A stretch of 41,208 bases of DNA from CAYPTY01 sp964413935 (GTDB lineage: Bacteria > Bacteroidota > Rhodothermia > Balneolales > Balneolaceae). This document shows, one piece after another, positions 31,989 to 40,971 of the stretch. The notes under the pieces are model-generated. The model worked only from the letters and a program-made list of their open reading frames with translations. It was not told where the DNA came from and did not search any database. The stretch is taken from positions 1-41,208 of the forward strand of contig CAYPTY010000021.1 of NCBI GenBank assembly GCA_964413935.1. Direction: 5' to 3'. Within the stretch, counting starts at the first letter, position 1. Each line of letters begins with the position of its first letter. Position numbers and translations under genes: made by a program.

Positions 31989-34763
31989 ATGATGAAAACT
32001 AACACTTTGCTTAAGCTAACCAAGGCCTTTTTATGCCTTTCTTTCTTTGCCCTTTTATCAGTTCAGACCATGGCCCAGAATACGGGTACCATTTATGGAG
32101 TGATTAAAGACGTAGACACCGGCGAAACATTGCCAGGTGCGAATGTTGTGATCAAAGGAACTTCTTATGGTACCTCAACCGATCGAAACGGACGCTATAC
32201 CCTTCGGGAAATACCAGCCGCAGAACAGATCGTCAGTGTAACCTATCTCGGGTTTAATCCCCAGGAGCTAACCGTTCAGGTAGAGGCAGGCGCCTCTGTT
32301 GAACTGAATGTGGATCTTTCTGAAAACTTCTACGAACTGGAAGGGGTGCGCGTTCAGGCAAACCTCCAAGGTCAGGCCCGTGCGCTGAACCAGCAGAAAA
32401 CAGCCCCGAATATCAAAAATGTTGTAGCTGCAGATCTGATCGGGCGTTTCCCGGATGCGAATGCTGCAGAGGCTCTCAGAAGGGTTCCGGCCATCACTGT
32501 ACAACGCGATCAGGGTGCCGCCCGATACATACAGATCCGCGGTACGGCTCCCAACCTGAGTAACGTGAGTATCAACGGCGAGCAGATTCCATCACCCGAA
32601 GGTGATGTTCGATTCGTTGCCATGGACATGATTCCATCCGATGTGCTGAGCTCCATCGAAGTTAGTAAAGCCATTACCCCGGATATGGATGGGGACGCCA
32701 TCGGCGGTGCGGTGAACCTGAATACGATTTCAGGGGTTAGCGGCCGTACACTCAGAGCCACTTTTGCGGGTAACTACAACGACCAGCCGCAGGACTTCTC
32801 CCCCTTCGGCGGAAACTTTGCCCTGGCGTATGGCGACCGAGCCCTTGACAACAAGCTGGGATATTTCTTCTCCGGTAGTGCAACCCGATTCAACCGTGCT
32901 TCAGACAACAACGAGATGGAGTATGATGACAGGGACATCGATGAACTGCAGCTGCGCGATTATGAGCTGACCCGTGATCGTTACGGACTCACCAGTTCGC
33001 TGGATTACCGTTTTAACCCGACTTCAAAAGTATTTGTAAACGGTATGTTTACCTATTTCTCTGATAATGAGGTAAGAAGACTGCTGGCCGTTCAGACAGA
33101 TGCTTTTGCCCGCGAGCTGAAAGATCGTTTCGAAGAACAGAAAATCTTCAGCCTCTCCGGTGGTGGTGAACATCAGGTAGGAACCGGCTTCGTTGTGGAT
33201 TACCTGGTTTCCTATTCCTATGCCGATCAGAACACCCCAAAAGACCGTGAAATTGTATTTGAACAGGAAGTGGAAGACGTGAACGGAGATGCCATCGATC
33301 TGATCACATTCAGCAACACTGATCCGGACTATCCTCAGTTTAACCTCACACCCGAAGCTCAGGCTGCCGGCGCCGGCGCGTATAACTATGGTCAGTTCGA
33401 GTTCAATGAGTACAGTGAGTCCACAGAAATAACCCGTGACCAGAATTTCACCACCCGCCTCAACCTGAAGAAATTCTACACCATCGGAGATGATGTTGCC
33501 GGTGAACTGAAATTTGGCGGTCTTTACCGTACCAAGTCCAAAGAAACCACTCCAACCGTGAATATTTACGGCTATGACGGGGATCTGCTGTACAGCGATG
33601 TGCAAAGCAGCTTCAACGACAGCGACTTCCTTTTCAATGAGTATCCGCAGGGAATTGGCCTTTTCCCGGGTACCGATGCCATTGAAAACTTCTTCAACGC
33701 AAACCGGGCCAACTTCGAATTTGAAGATGAAGACAGTGAAGTGGATACCGAGTCGGAGCGCTTTGATGCAACCGAGAACACCTATGCCGGTTATGTGATG
33801 ACTGAACTCCGCAAAAACCAACTAAGCGGTATTATTGGTTTCCGCTATGAGTACACGGATATCGAGTACAACGCCCGCCGGGTTGAATTTGATGCAAACG
33901 GTGACCTGCTGCCGATAACCAACACTGAGGGAACCAATGACTTTGGATTCTTCCTGCCGATGGTTCACCTGACTTATGCTGCATCACCTTTTACCAACAT
34001 CCGCTTTGCATGGACCAATACCTATGCCCGTCCGAACTACTTTGATCTGGCACCTTACACGCTCATCAACCGTGAGGATGACGAAGTGGAACTGGGTAAC
34101 CCGGGTCTGGATCCGACCACATCCATGAACTTTGACCTGCTGGGTGAATACTACTTCAGTTCAGTGGGTGTGATTTCTGCCGGAGTGTTCTACAAAGACA
34201 TCGAGAACTTCATTTACGAACGACAGTTCCAGATCGCCGGTGGCGGACCTTTCGACGGATTTGATGCGGTTCAACCGGTGAATGGGGAAGATGCCTTCGT
34301 GCTTGGTTTTGAATTCAACCTGCAGCAGCAGCTCACCTTCCTGCCTGGTGCACTGGATGGTTTCGGTATCTATGCCAATTATACCTACACCTATTCCGAA
34401 GCCGATGTATTTAACTCTGATGGTGATATCAGAACCGTTACTATGCCTGGTCAGGCTGAGAACATCGGTAACTTTGCGCTCTCTTATGAAAAGTTCGGAT
34501 TCAGTGGCCGTGTCGCCCTGGCTTATGCCGGATCTTTTGTAGAGGAAGTGCGTGATCAGTCTTTCGACGATCGAATTTATGACGAACACCTGCAGCTGGA
34601 TGTTTCGGCTTCTCAGTTCATCACTCCGAATATTCAGATCTTCGCAGAAGTAAATAACCTGACCAACCGGCCGCAGCGTGCTTTCAACGGCGTTAGCAGT
34701 CGCCCTGAGCAGCAGGAGTTCTACTCTTTCTGGTCTACGGTTGGGGTTAAAATCCGATTCTAA
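31989..34763 (+). CDS. TonB-dependent receptor, carboxypeptidase-D-like N terminus (phosphate-scavenging locus)
   Basis: A 925-residue outer-membrane receptor. The ATG at 31989 (or the next at 31992) gives a signal peptide ending TMAQ; upstream in-frame GTG (31938) is less likely. Residues ~33-115 form a carboxypeptidase-regulatory-like/DUF4480-type domain with GVIKDVDTGETLPGANV and GTSTDRNGRYTLREI. The plug follows (about 130-250), with AEALRRVPAITVQRDQGAAR and MDGDAIGGAVNLNT, and then a 22-strand-type barrel ending VGVKIRF with the C-terminal Phe. It imports a substrate with TonB energy. Only 16 bp separate it from the phosphatase and 15 bp from that gene to the phytase, so the substrate is probably an organic phosphate such as phytate or its breakdown products. 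Confidence 0.92.
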   Translation: MMKTNTLLKLTKAFLCLSFFALLSVQTMAQNTGTIYGVIKDVDTGETLPGANVVIKGTSYGTSTDRNGRYTLREIPAAEQIVSVTYLGFNPQELTVQVEAGASVELNVDLSENFYELEGVRVQANLQGQARALNQQKTAPNIKNVVAADLIGRFPDANAAEALRRVPAITVQRDQGAARYIQIRGTAPNLSNVSINGEQIPSPEGDVRFVAMDMIPSDVLSSIEVSKAITPDMDGDAIGGAVNLNTISGVSGRTLRATFAGNYNDQPQDFSPFGGNFALAYGDRALDNKLGYFFSGSATRFNRASDNNEMEYDDRDIDELQLRDYELTRDRYGLTSSLDYRFNPTSKVFVNGMFTYFSDNEVRRLLAVQTDAFARELKDRFEEQKIFSLSGGGEHQVGTGFVVDYLVSYSYADQNTPKDREIVFEQEVEDVNGDAIDLITFSNTDPDYPQFNLTPEAQAAGAGAYNYGQFEFNEYSESTEITRDQNFTTRLNLKKFYTIGDDVAGELKFGGLYRTKSKETTPTVNIYGYDGDLLYSDVQSSFNDSDFLFNEYPQGIGLFPGTDAIENFFNANRANFEFEDEDSEVDTESERFDATENTYAGYVMTELRKNQLSGIIGFRYEYTDIEYNARRVEFDANGDLLPITNTEGTNDFGFFLPMVHLTYAASPFTNIRFAWTNTYARPNYFDLAPYTLINREDDEVELGNPGLDPTTSMNFDLLGEYYFSSVGVISAGVFYKDIENFIYERQFQIAGGGPFDGFDAVQPVNGEDAFVLGFEFNLQQQLTFLPGALDGFGIYANYTYTYSEADVFNSDGDIRTVTMPGQAENIGNFALSYEKFGFSGRVALAYAGSFVEEVRDQSFDDRIYDEHLQLDVSASQFITPNIQIFAEVNNLTNRPQRAFNGVSSRPEQQEFYSFWSTVGVKIRF

Positions 34764-34779
34764 ACTAAACCCCTCAGGG

Positions 34780-36864
34780 ATGAACATCGCAAAATTAACA
34801 GGATGCTTGGCACTGATATGGTGCCAGGCTTTCCTTTTTTCAGTACTGGCACAAGCTCAGGAGCAGAAACCGGAATACAGAGCCTACAAAGCCCCCCTCT
34901 ACACAAAAGAGTGGCACGAGGCCAGCCGATATCCTGACCGGATTTCACTCACCCTCTCGGGTGATCCGGCAACATCCTTTAGTGTAAGCTGGAGAACAGA
35001 TACCACAGTAACCACCGCTTTTGCCGAGATCGCCCTCGCTACACCGGCACCCCGATTCTGGAGAAATGCAGAAACCATGGATGCGTCAACCTCAACCATG
35101 GATGCCAGCAACATCGCCAATGCACAGATTATTTCGAACTTCCACACGGTAACTTTCACCGGGTTGCAGCCCAATACCCTGTATGCCTACAGAGTGGGTG
35201 ACGGCGAGGTCTGGAGCGAATGGATTCAGTACCGCACAGCAAAAGCAGGGGCAGAGCCTTTCAGCTTTTTATATGTGGGAGATACCCAGAATCAGATCAT
35301 GGAATTATGGTCAAGGCTGATTCGAGAGGGCTATCGCAATCAACCCGATGCCTCATTTATCATCCATGCCGGTGATCTGGTGAACCGGGCGCACAAAGAT
35401 TCCGAGTGGCATGAGTGGTTTGAAGCCGGTGGATGGATTCACCGTATGCTGCCCGCATTGCCGGTGCCGGGTAACCACGAATACAACGAATATAATCCGG
35501 ATGAGGATGAGGAATACCTGTCCAAACACTGGAACTTTCAGTTTGAACTCCCCAAAAACGGCCCCGAAGGCCTGGAAGAAACGGCCTATTACGTGGATTA
35601 TCAGGGAGCACGCATCGTGGGATTGAATTCCAATGTGATGCGGGCAGAACAGGCCGAGTGGCTGGATAAGGTACTCACCGAAAACGAGCAGAAATGGACC
35701 ATTCTCACCTTTCACCATCCCATATTCTCAGCTTCAGCGGGCCGGAATAATGAACAGCTGAGAAACCTCTGGAAACCGGTGATTGATAAACATCAGGTGG
35801 ATATTGTATTGCAGGGCCACGACCACAGCTATGCCCGTGGAAACACGCCTCCTCCGGCTGCTGAAAATGAGATGAGCGGTGTGAACACCAAAGACCAGAC
35901 CGGAACGGTGTATGTGGTTTCCGTAAGTGGGGGCAAAATGTATTCGCTCCGTCCGGATGCCTGGAAAGATTTTGAAGCCAAACGAATGAGTGCGGCTGAG
36001 AATACACAGCTCTTCCAGCAAATTGATATCTCCGGGGATACCCTTACCTATTACTCCTACACTGCAACCCGCGAAGTGTACGATGCTTTTTACCTCATCA
36101 AAAATGAGGATGGGCCGAATCGGATGGTAGAAATTACCGACCATCGCATCCCGGAACGCAGATTCAGTAACACCATTTCCTATGACAATCCGTTGGCGGT
36201 CACCTTTGAGACCGAAAAGGACGAGGAATTCCTGCTGGATGAATCCGAAGGCAGCGTGTCCCTGACCCACGACCAGGCCAGGGGAGGTGAACATGCAGCT
36301 TCATTGACAGCAGGTGCCCGGGGACCGGCCTATTTGACCGACGATTACGAAGCCCGCTACAATAACACCACCTGGTATGGATTCAGTGTATTTATGCCTG
36401 AAGAGCTGGCATCCGGTAAATATACTTTTGCAAAATGGTGGTATGGTGAAGCCGATAATGACTATGAAATCAATGAACGCCCGGCACCCATTCAGCTTCA
36501 GCTGGATAAAGGCAGCCTGAAAATAGAAGCCTACTCCGATGCCAATTACAATTCCAAACCGGAAACCGTGCAAGCTTCAGCAGTCAACACCAGGGGCAAT
36601 GCCCGCTTCAAAAGCAATGCATGGAATGACCTGGTGATCGAAGCTGTGATGATGTACGACAATCGCGGTAAATTCAATGTTTGGCTGAACGGAGAGATGG
36701 TGGTGGAATACACTGGCCCCATAGGTTTTAATGACGATGACGGCCATATTTTAAAAATGGGCCTGGAGGCGCTGCAAAGCATCAGCTCCGAAAAAACCAT
36801 ATACATTGATGAATACCGCAGGGGACACTCATTCGATTTCGTGAATCCTGCCAAATTTGACTAA
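34780..36864 (+). CDS. Purple-acid-phosphatase-like metallophosphoesterase with C-terminal polysaccharide-lyase/lectin-like domain
   Basis: A 694-residue exported protein; the ATG at 34780 starts a signal peptide ending LAQAQ and fits a 16-bp intergenic gap. Residues ~45-150 are a fibronectin-like N-terminal domain (PDRISLTLSGDPATSFSVSW, TVTFTGLQPNTLYAYRVG), as in plant and bacterial PAPs. The metal site motifs are Asp168 (YVGDTQ), Asp199 in HAGDLVN, GNHE (231-234), HHPIF and GHDHSYAR (His347, His349). The GDxxY Tyr of true purple acid phosphatases is replaced by Asn202, so the coloured Tyr-Fe charge transfer is not expected. Residues ~520-690 form an unrelated beta-rich domain (WYGFSVFMPEELASGKYTFA, EIVMMYDNRGKFNVWLNGE-like) resembling polysaccharide-lyase/concanavalin folds. 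It is the middle gene of the TonB receptor-phosphatase-phytase unit and likely liberates phosphate from esters outside the cell. Confidence 0.87.
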   Translation: MNIAKLTGCLALIWCQAFLFSVLAQAQEQKPEYRAYKAPLYTKEWHEASRYPDRISLTLSGDPATSFSVSWRTDTTVTTAFAEIALATPAPRFWRNAETMDASTSTMDASNIANAQIISNFHTVTFTGLQPNTLYAYRVGDGEVWSEWIQYRTAKAGAEPFSFLYVGDTQNQIMELWSRLIREGYRNQPDASFIIHAGDLVNRAHKDSEWHEWFEAGGWIHRMLPALPVPGNHEYNEYNPDEDEEYLSKHWNFQFELPKNGPEGLEETAYYVDYQGARIVGLNSNVMRAEQAEWLDKVLTENEQKWTILTFHHPIFSASAGRNNEQLRNLWKPVIDKHQVDIVLQGHDHSYARGNTPPPAAENEMSGVNTKDQTGTVYVVSVSGGKMYSLRPDAWKDFEAKRMSAAENTQLFQQIDISGDTLTYYSYTATREVYDAFYLIKNEDGPNRMVEITDHRIPERRFSNTISYDNPLAVTFETEKDEEFLLDESEGSVSLTHDQARGGEHAASLTAGARGPAYLTDDYEARYNNTTWYGFSVFMPEELASGKYTFAKWWYGEADNDYEINERPAPIQLQLDKGSLKIEAYSDANYNSKPETVQASAVNTRGNARFKSNAWNDLVIEAVMMYDNRGKFNVWLNGEMVVEYTGPIGFNDDDGHILKMGLEALQSISSEKTIYIDEYRRGHSFDFVNPAKFD

Positions 36865-36879
36865 TAAAACAGCTTCAAT

Positions 36880-37956
36880 ATGAAGAATCATGTATCCATC
36901 CTTAGCCTTGGCCTGGGACTTATCTTTTTATTCATCCTTTCCTGCGGGCCGGGCAAACCCGCGCCCGATGCCGTGCTTCCGGTGGCCGTAACCGAAGCCG
37001 TTAACCACGACAGCGACGATCCAGCCATCTGGGTACATCCCGAATCGCCGGATCAGAGCATCATTCTGGGAACGGATAAATTTGAAGAATCGGGAGCACT
37101 CTACGCCTTCGACCTTTCGGGTAACATCCTGCAGGATAAAGTGGTGAAAAATGTAGACCGTCCGAATAATGTGGCTCTGATCCGCGCCTTTCCGATGGGG
37201 GATTACACCGTGGATGTGGCCCTCTTTACCGAGCGCATTAAATCACAGGTTCGGGCTTTTTCCGTGCCGGACATGCAGGCCGTGGACAATGGCGGATTGC
37301 CCGTGTTCGAAGACGAAGCCGGTTATAGGGAGGTGATGGGCATCGCAAGCTACCACAATCCGGAAGACAGCAGCTTTTATTTCATCCTGAGCCGCAAGGC
37401 CGCGCCGGACTCCTCCCGCTACCTTCAGCAGTATAAGCTAAGCTACAATGCTGAAAGCAATGCCATCGAAGCGGAGCTGCTTCGCCGCTTCGGCCGCTTT
37501 GAGGGCGACACCGAAATCGAAGCCATTGCCGTGGACGACGAACTGGGCTACATCTACTATTCCAATGAAGGCTGCTGCATCCGGAAGTACTATGCCGATC
37601 CAGCAAAAGGAGATGAGGAACTGGCCCGCTTCGGTTTAGACAGCTTTGTGGAAGACCGGGAAGGCATCGCCATTTATCCGACCGGCGCCGGTACTGGCTA
37701 CATCCTGGTTTCCGACCAGCAGAACCGGCAGGTGGATGTCTTTGCCCGTGAAGGAAGTGAAAATGACCCTCACAGCCATCCGCTCATTGCCGAAATCAAT
37801 GTACAGGCTAATGAAACCGATGGCATCGAAGTGGTGGCCGACTCACTGAGCCCGCAATTTCCACAGGGCATTCTGGTCATGATGTCGGACAATAAAACCT
37901 TTGAGATCTACGACTTCAGAGACATCCTCAAAGTGATTGAGGCGCAGCAGAATTAA
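36880..37956 (+). CDS. Beta-propeller phytase, lipoprotein
   Basis: A 358-residue Ca-dependent phytase (3-phytase type). The lipoprotein signal ends FILSCG (Cys22). Propeller signatures are HDSDDPAIWVHPESPDQSII, GTDKFEESGALYAFDLSGN, EDREGIAIYPTGAGTGYILV and the Ca/phosphate-binding NETDGIEVVAD. It removes phosphates from phytate (inositol hexakisphosphate), commonly at the cell surface of marine and soil bacteria. TonB-receptor plus beta-propeller-phytase pairs are a known genomic arrangement in several phyla; the metallophosphatase is the additional member here. Its stop abuts the prfC stop (37956/37957), with no intergenic space for a terminator. Confidence 0.95.
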   Translation: MKNHVSILSLGLGLIFLFILSCGPGKPAPDAVLPVAVTEAVNHDSDDPAIWVHPESPDQSIILGTDKFEESGALYAFDLSGNILQDKVVKNVDRPNNVALIRAFPMGDYTVDVALFTERIKSQVRAFSVPDMQAVDNGGLPVFEDEAGYREVMGIASYHNPEDSSFYFILSRKAAPDSSRYLQQYKLSYNAESNAIEAELLRRFGRFEGDTEIEAIAVDDELGYIYYSNEGCCIRKYYADPAKGDEELARFGLDSFVEDREGIAIYPTGAGTGYILVSDQQNRQVDVFAREGSENDPHSHPLIAEINVQANETDGIEVVADSLSPQFPQGILVMMSDNKTFEIYDFRDILKVIEAQQN

Positions 37957-39561
37957 TTAGCCCTGTTTGTATTTGAACAGGTTTTCGGCGCCTACTTTTT
38001 CCTCTGCCTGGGTGAGGGCATACAGTGAATCAAAAAGCACAATGGGATGCCCTTCCAGGTCTTTGGTGACATGTGTAGAATAACTGCTGCTCAGTTTGTC
38101 GATGATGGCATCATCATCCGGCAGCCAGCGGGCGGCATGGTAGTTCACGCCCGACATCACCAGTTCCACATTGTATTCTTCCTGCATGCGATGCTCAACC
38201 ACCTCAAACTGCAGCACACCCACGGTTCCCAGTAACAGCTCGTTTCCAACCCCGTTCGGAACCTCAAACACATGAACCACCCCTTCTTCGGAGAGCTGCT
38301 TGAGTCCTTCCCGCAGCTGCTTTCGCTTGAAAGGATCTTTGGTGGTGGCTTTCATGAAATGCTCGGGCGTGAAGAGAGGGATCACATTAAAACGGACGGC
38401 ATCCTTGTCATACAAAGTAGATCCGATGCGGAAATAACCGGGATTGAACAGCGATACAATATCACCGGGAAAGGCTTCTTCCAGGATTTGACGCTCACCG
38501 CCCATCAGGGTGTGGGGCGTGGCCATACGCACTTTCTTGCCGGTGCTTTCATGCACCACTTCAATGCCCCGTTTAAACTGCCCCGAGGTGATGCGCACAA
38601 AAGCGGCGGAATCGCGATGGCCGGGATTCATATTGGCCTGCAGCTTAAAGATGAAACCTGAGAAAGGTTCATCCAGCTTACGGTCTTCCCCTTCGGCATT
38701 GGCATATTCTTTGGGGGATGGTGCCAGGTTCCGGAAATGATTCAGGAACACATCCAGCCCGAAGTTATTCAGGGCCGATCCGAAGAAAACCGGCGTCACT
38801 TTTCCGATAGCAAAAGCGTCAGGGTCCATGCCTTCAAACATATCCTCGATCAGCATGATCTCTTCCCGGAAGGCATCCTTTTCAGGATCTGAAAGCTTGG
38901 CGATTTCCAGTCCCTCTTCGAAATCCACAATGCGGGTTTCGGCTTTTTTGGTACCATGCTCCGTTTTTTCGTAGAGATGGATTTTCTGGTCGATCAGATC
39001 GTAGATACCCTGGAATTTGGGGCCGTAACCAAGCGGCCAGCTGGCCGGAGCGGCTTCGATGCCCAGTTTATTTTCGATGTTGCTGAGTACTTCCAGCGGA
39101 TCCATCCCCGGGCGATCGCACTTATTCACAAAGGTGATAACCGGTACCGCACGCAGTTTACACACTTCGAAAAGCTTCTCGGTCTGTTCCTCCACGCCCT
39201 TGGCCACATCAATCACCATGAGTCCGCTGTCGGCCGCCACCAGGGTGCGCAGGGTGTCTTCAGAAAAATCCTTGTGGCCCGGAGTATCCAGCAGGTTGTA
39301 GCGGATGCCCGAATTCTCGAAGCGCAGCACCGATGAGGTTACCGAGATGCCCCGCTCCTTTTCGATAGCCATCCAGTCGGAGGCCGCATGCCGGCTGGCT
39401 TTACGGGCCCGCACGGAACCCGCCTCATGCACCGCTCCGCCGTAAAGCAGCAGCTTTTCGGTGAGGGTGGTTTTACCCGCATCCGGGTGGGAAATGATGG
39501 CAAAGGTGCGTCTCTTCTTTGCCTCTTCGATGATGTGCTGATCCGCAGCGACGTGTGACAT
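37957..39561 (-). CDS. prfC: Peptide chain release factor 3
   Basis: A 534-residue translational GTPase that recycles class I release factors after termination. GTP-binding motifs are HPDAGKTTLTEK (G1), ERGISVTSSV (switch I), DTPGHKDFSEDT (G3) and NKCDRPGMDP (G4). The C-terminal RF3-specific domains (VFEVPNGVGNELLLGTVGVL) are intact. Length matches RF3 (about 525-535). It converges on the phytase gene with zero-bp spacing, so the two transcripts must overlap or terminate inside the neighbouring gene. The start is ATG, and 53 bp separate it from the DUF72 gene stop on the same strand. Confidence 0.96.
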   Translation of the reverse strand: MSHVAADQHIIEEAKKRRTFAIISHPDAGKTTLTEKLLLYGGAVHEAGSVRARKASRHAASDWMAIEKERGISVTSSVLRFENSGIRYNLLDTPGHKDFSEDTLRTLVAADSGLMVIDVAKGVEEQTEKLFEVCKLRAVPVITFVNKCDRPGMDPLEVLSNIENKLGIEAAPASWPLGYGPKFQGIYDLIDQKIHLYEKTEHGTKKAETRIVDFEEGLEIAKLSDPEKDAFREEIMLIEDMFEGMDPDAFAIGKVTPVFFGSALNNFGLDVFLNHFRNLAPSPKEYANAEGEDRKLDEPFSGFIFKLQANMNPGHRDSAAFVRITSGQFKRGIEVVHESTGKKVRMATPHTLMGGERQILEEAFPGDIVSLFNPGYFRIGSTLYDKDAVRFNVIPLFTPEHFMKATTKDPFKRKQLREGLKQLSEEGVVHVFEVPNGVGNELLLGTVGVLQFEVVEHRMQEEYNVELVMSGVNYHAARWLPDDDAIIDKLSSSYSTHVTKDLEGHPIVLFDSLYALTQAEEKVGAENLFKYKQG

Positions 39562-39614
39562 GGATTTTCAGGTATAAATTTTAAGTCCAAAAATACGAGG
39601 AAAAAGAGAGAATC

Positions 39615-40484
39615 TCAGAACAATCCCAGCTGCTTGTCTTCCCGGTTCACGGGCCAGTCGTTCAGGTGATTCAGTCCCAGCAGGCCGATCATCAGGTGAT
39701 GGAAGTGATAGCAGAGTTTAGGCTGACTCACCTGATCCGGTGTGTGGATGAACACATAGGGATGATGCCCTTTTTTGATCCACTCAGCCACGATGATGGA
39801 CCATTCCTTCAGATAGGCTTCGGAGTTGAGCACATCGTTGGTGCCCACAAAACGCAGTACGGGCCGACTTCCCCAGGCCGAAAAACGCACCGGCACCTTG
39901 GGTTTCTTTTTCTGGGCTTCGATGATGCCGGGCTCATTGCTCCTGAGGGAATGCAGTTTTCGGGTATCGAAAATGACCCGGTCCACGTGAAAACTTTTGA
40001 GCAACTGTTCCAGCCGGTGTTCATGCAGGCCTTTGTCATAAAAATCCAGGTGGCGCACTTCCACCGCATAGCTGAGGGTGGGGGGCAGCTGGTCAAAGAG
40101 TTTTTCCAGGCGGGGCAGCAGGTCGGGCCCGAAGCTGGCGGGTAGCTGAATGAGGAAGGGGCCCAGGTTCAGGCGCATCTTTTCGAAACGCAGGATGAAA
40201 TCATCCACCTGATCCCGGCTTACATGCAGCAGGTTGTCATGGGTCAGGCTGCGGTGGAATTTAAAGCAGAACTTGAAGCCATCCGGCACCTCTTCCGACC
40301 AGCGCTGTATGCGTTCCTCATCCGGGATGGTATAAAAAGTGGTATTGCCCTCCACAGTATTAAAGACGGAAGCGTACTGCGAAAGGAATTCAGCCGGCCG
40401 GGCATGCTTGGTATAAAAAGTACCCACCCACTCCTGCAGCGACCAGACCGAACATCCCAAATGATATGGAATACCATAAGCCAT
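39615..40484 (-). CDS. DUF72 (YecE-like) family protein
   Basis: A 289-residue TIM-barrel-like protein of the DUF72 family. The ATG at 40484 gives the usual start of the family (MAYGIPYHLGCSVWSLQEW); an in-frame start 20 codons upstream (40544) is possible. Further family features are NTVEGNTTFYTIP, a SLTHDN motif with lysine-rich PDGFKFCFKFHR, an EVRHLDFYDKG strand and VFIHTPDQVSQPKL. The biochemical role of DUF72 proteins is unknown. It lies upstream of prfC on the same strand with 53 bp between them, and may share its transcript. The region 40485-40599 has no gene; a CCAGC/GCTGG hairpin lies at about 40541-40562. Confidence 0.9.
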   Translation of the reverse strand: MAYGIPYHLGCSVWSLQEWVGTFYTKHARPAEFLSQYASVFNTVEGNTTFYTIPDEERIQRWSEEVPDGFKFCFKFHRSLTHDNLLHVSRDQVDDFILRFEKMRLNLGPFLIQLPASFGPDLLPRLEKLFDQLPPTLSYAVEVRHLDFYDKGLHEHRLEQLLKSFHVDRVIFDTRKLHSLRSNEPGIIEAQKKKPKVPVRFSAWGSRPVLRFVGTNDVLNSEAYLKEWSIIVAEWIKKGHHPYVFIHTPDQVSQPKLCYHFHHLMIGLLGLNHLNDWPVNREDKQLGLF

Positions 40485-40599
40485 GAGCGGAAGGTATGAA
40501 AATCGGGGAATATGCGAGGTGAAATTGCCGTATGGTCCAGCCAAAAAAGCGTTGCTGGTCCGAAGGGCAGCGGTGACTATTGGTCCTTATTGGCGGTAG

Positions 40600-40971
40600 T
40601 TATTCTCTTAATTTTTGGATGATCTTGGTTAAATATGCCCTAAGAAACGCCATCGGTAATGATTGAAGACCACCGATTATAACTTCAAATGGTGCAAGAT
40701 TATGTGATGTGGAATCCCAAAAAGTGACGTCATAAATTATTCGAATAATTATGGCTAGAATAACTCCAAGTGTTATTAAAAGCCCAATTTTCCAAGGCTT
40801 TTCCTTTAAGAACAAAGTTGAAAATAAGGCGCCAATCAAAGTTCCAGAACCAACAAAGAGTCAAATATTAATATCTAAAAAATTTATCTCAGCGTAAGGA
40901 ATTCGCCAATATGATATTGCACCGACTAGTATACCCACAAGAGGTACCCAGATGCTTGCTTTGGATTTCAT
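40600..40971 (-). pseudogene. Small membrane protein frame split by one in-frame TGA
   Basis: Read from the ATG at 40971, the frame is open for 36 codons (MKSKASIWVPLVGILVG...). It then meets TGA at 40863-40861 and continues in the same frame for 86 codons (from 40860) to a stop at 40600. The second half alone could start at a TTG (40839, 79 residues). If the TGA were Trp, the result is a ~123-residue protein with three or four hydrophobic helices and a context INI(W)LFVGSGTLIGALF. A single TGG to TGA change is the simplest explanation; a sequencing error or TGA readthrough are alternatives. I do not recognise the family. Base composition is visibly more AT-rich than the neighbours. Confidence 0.6.
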
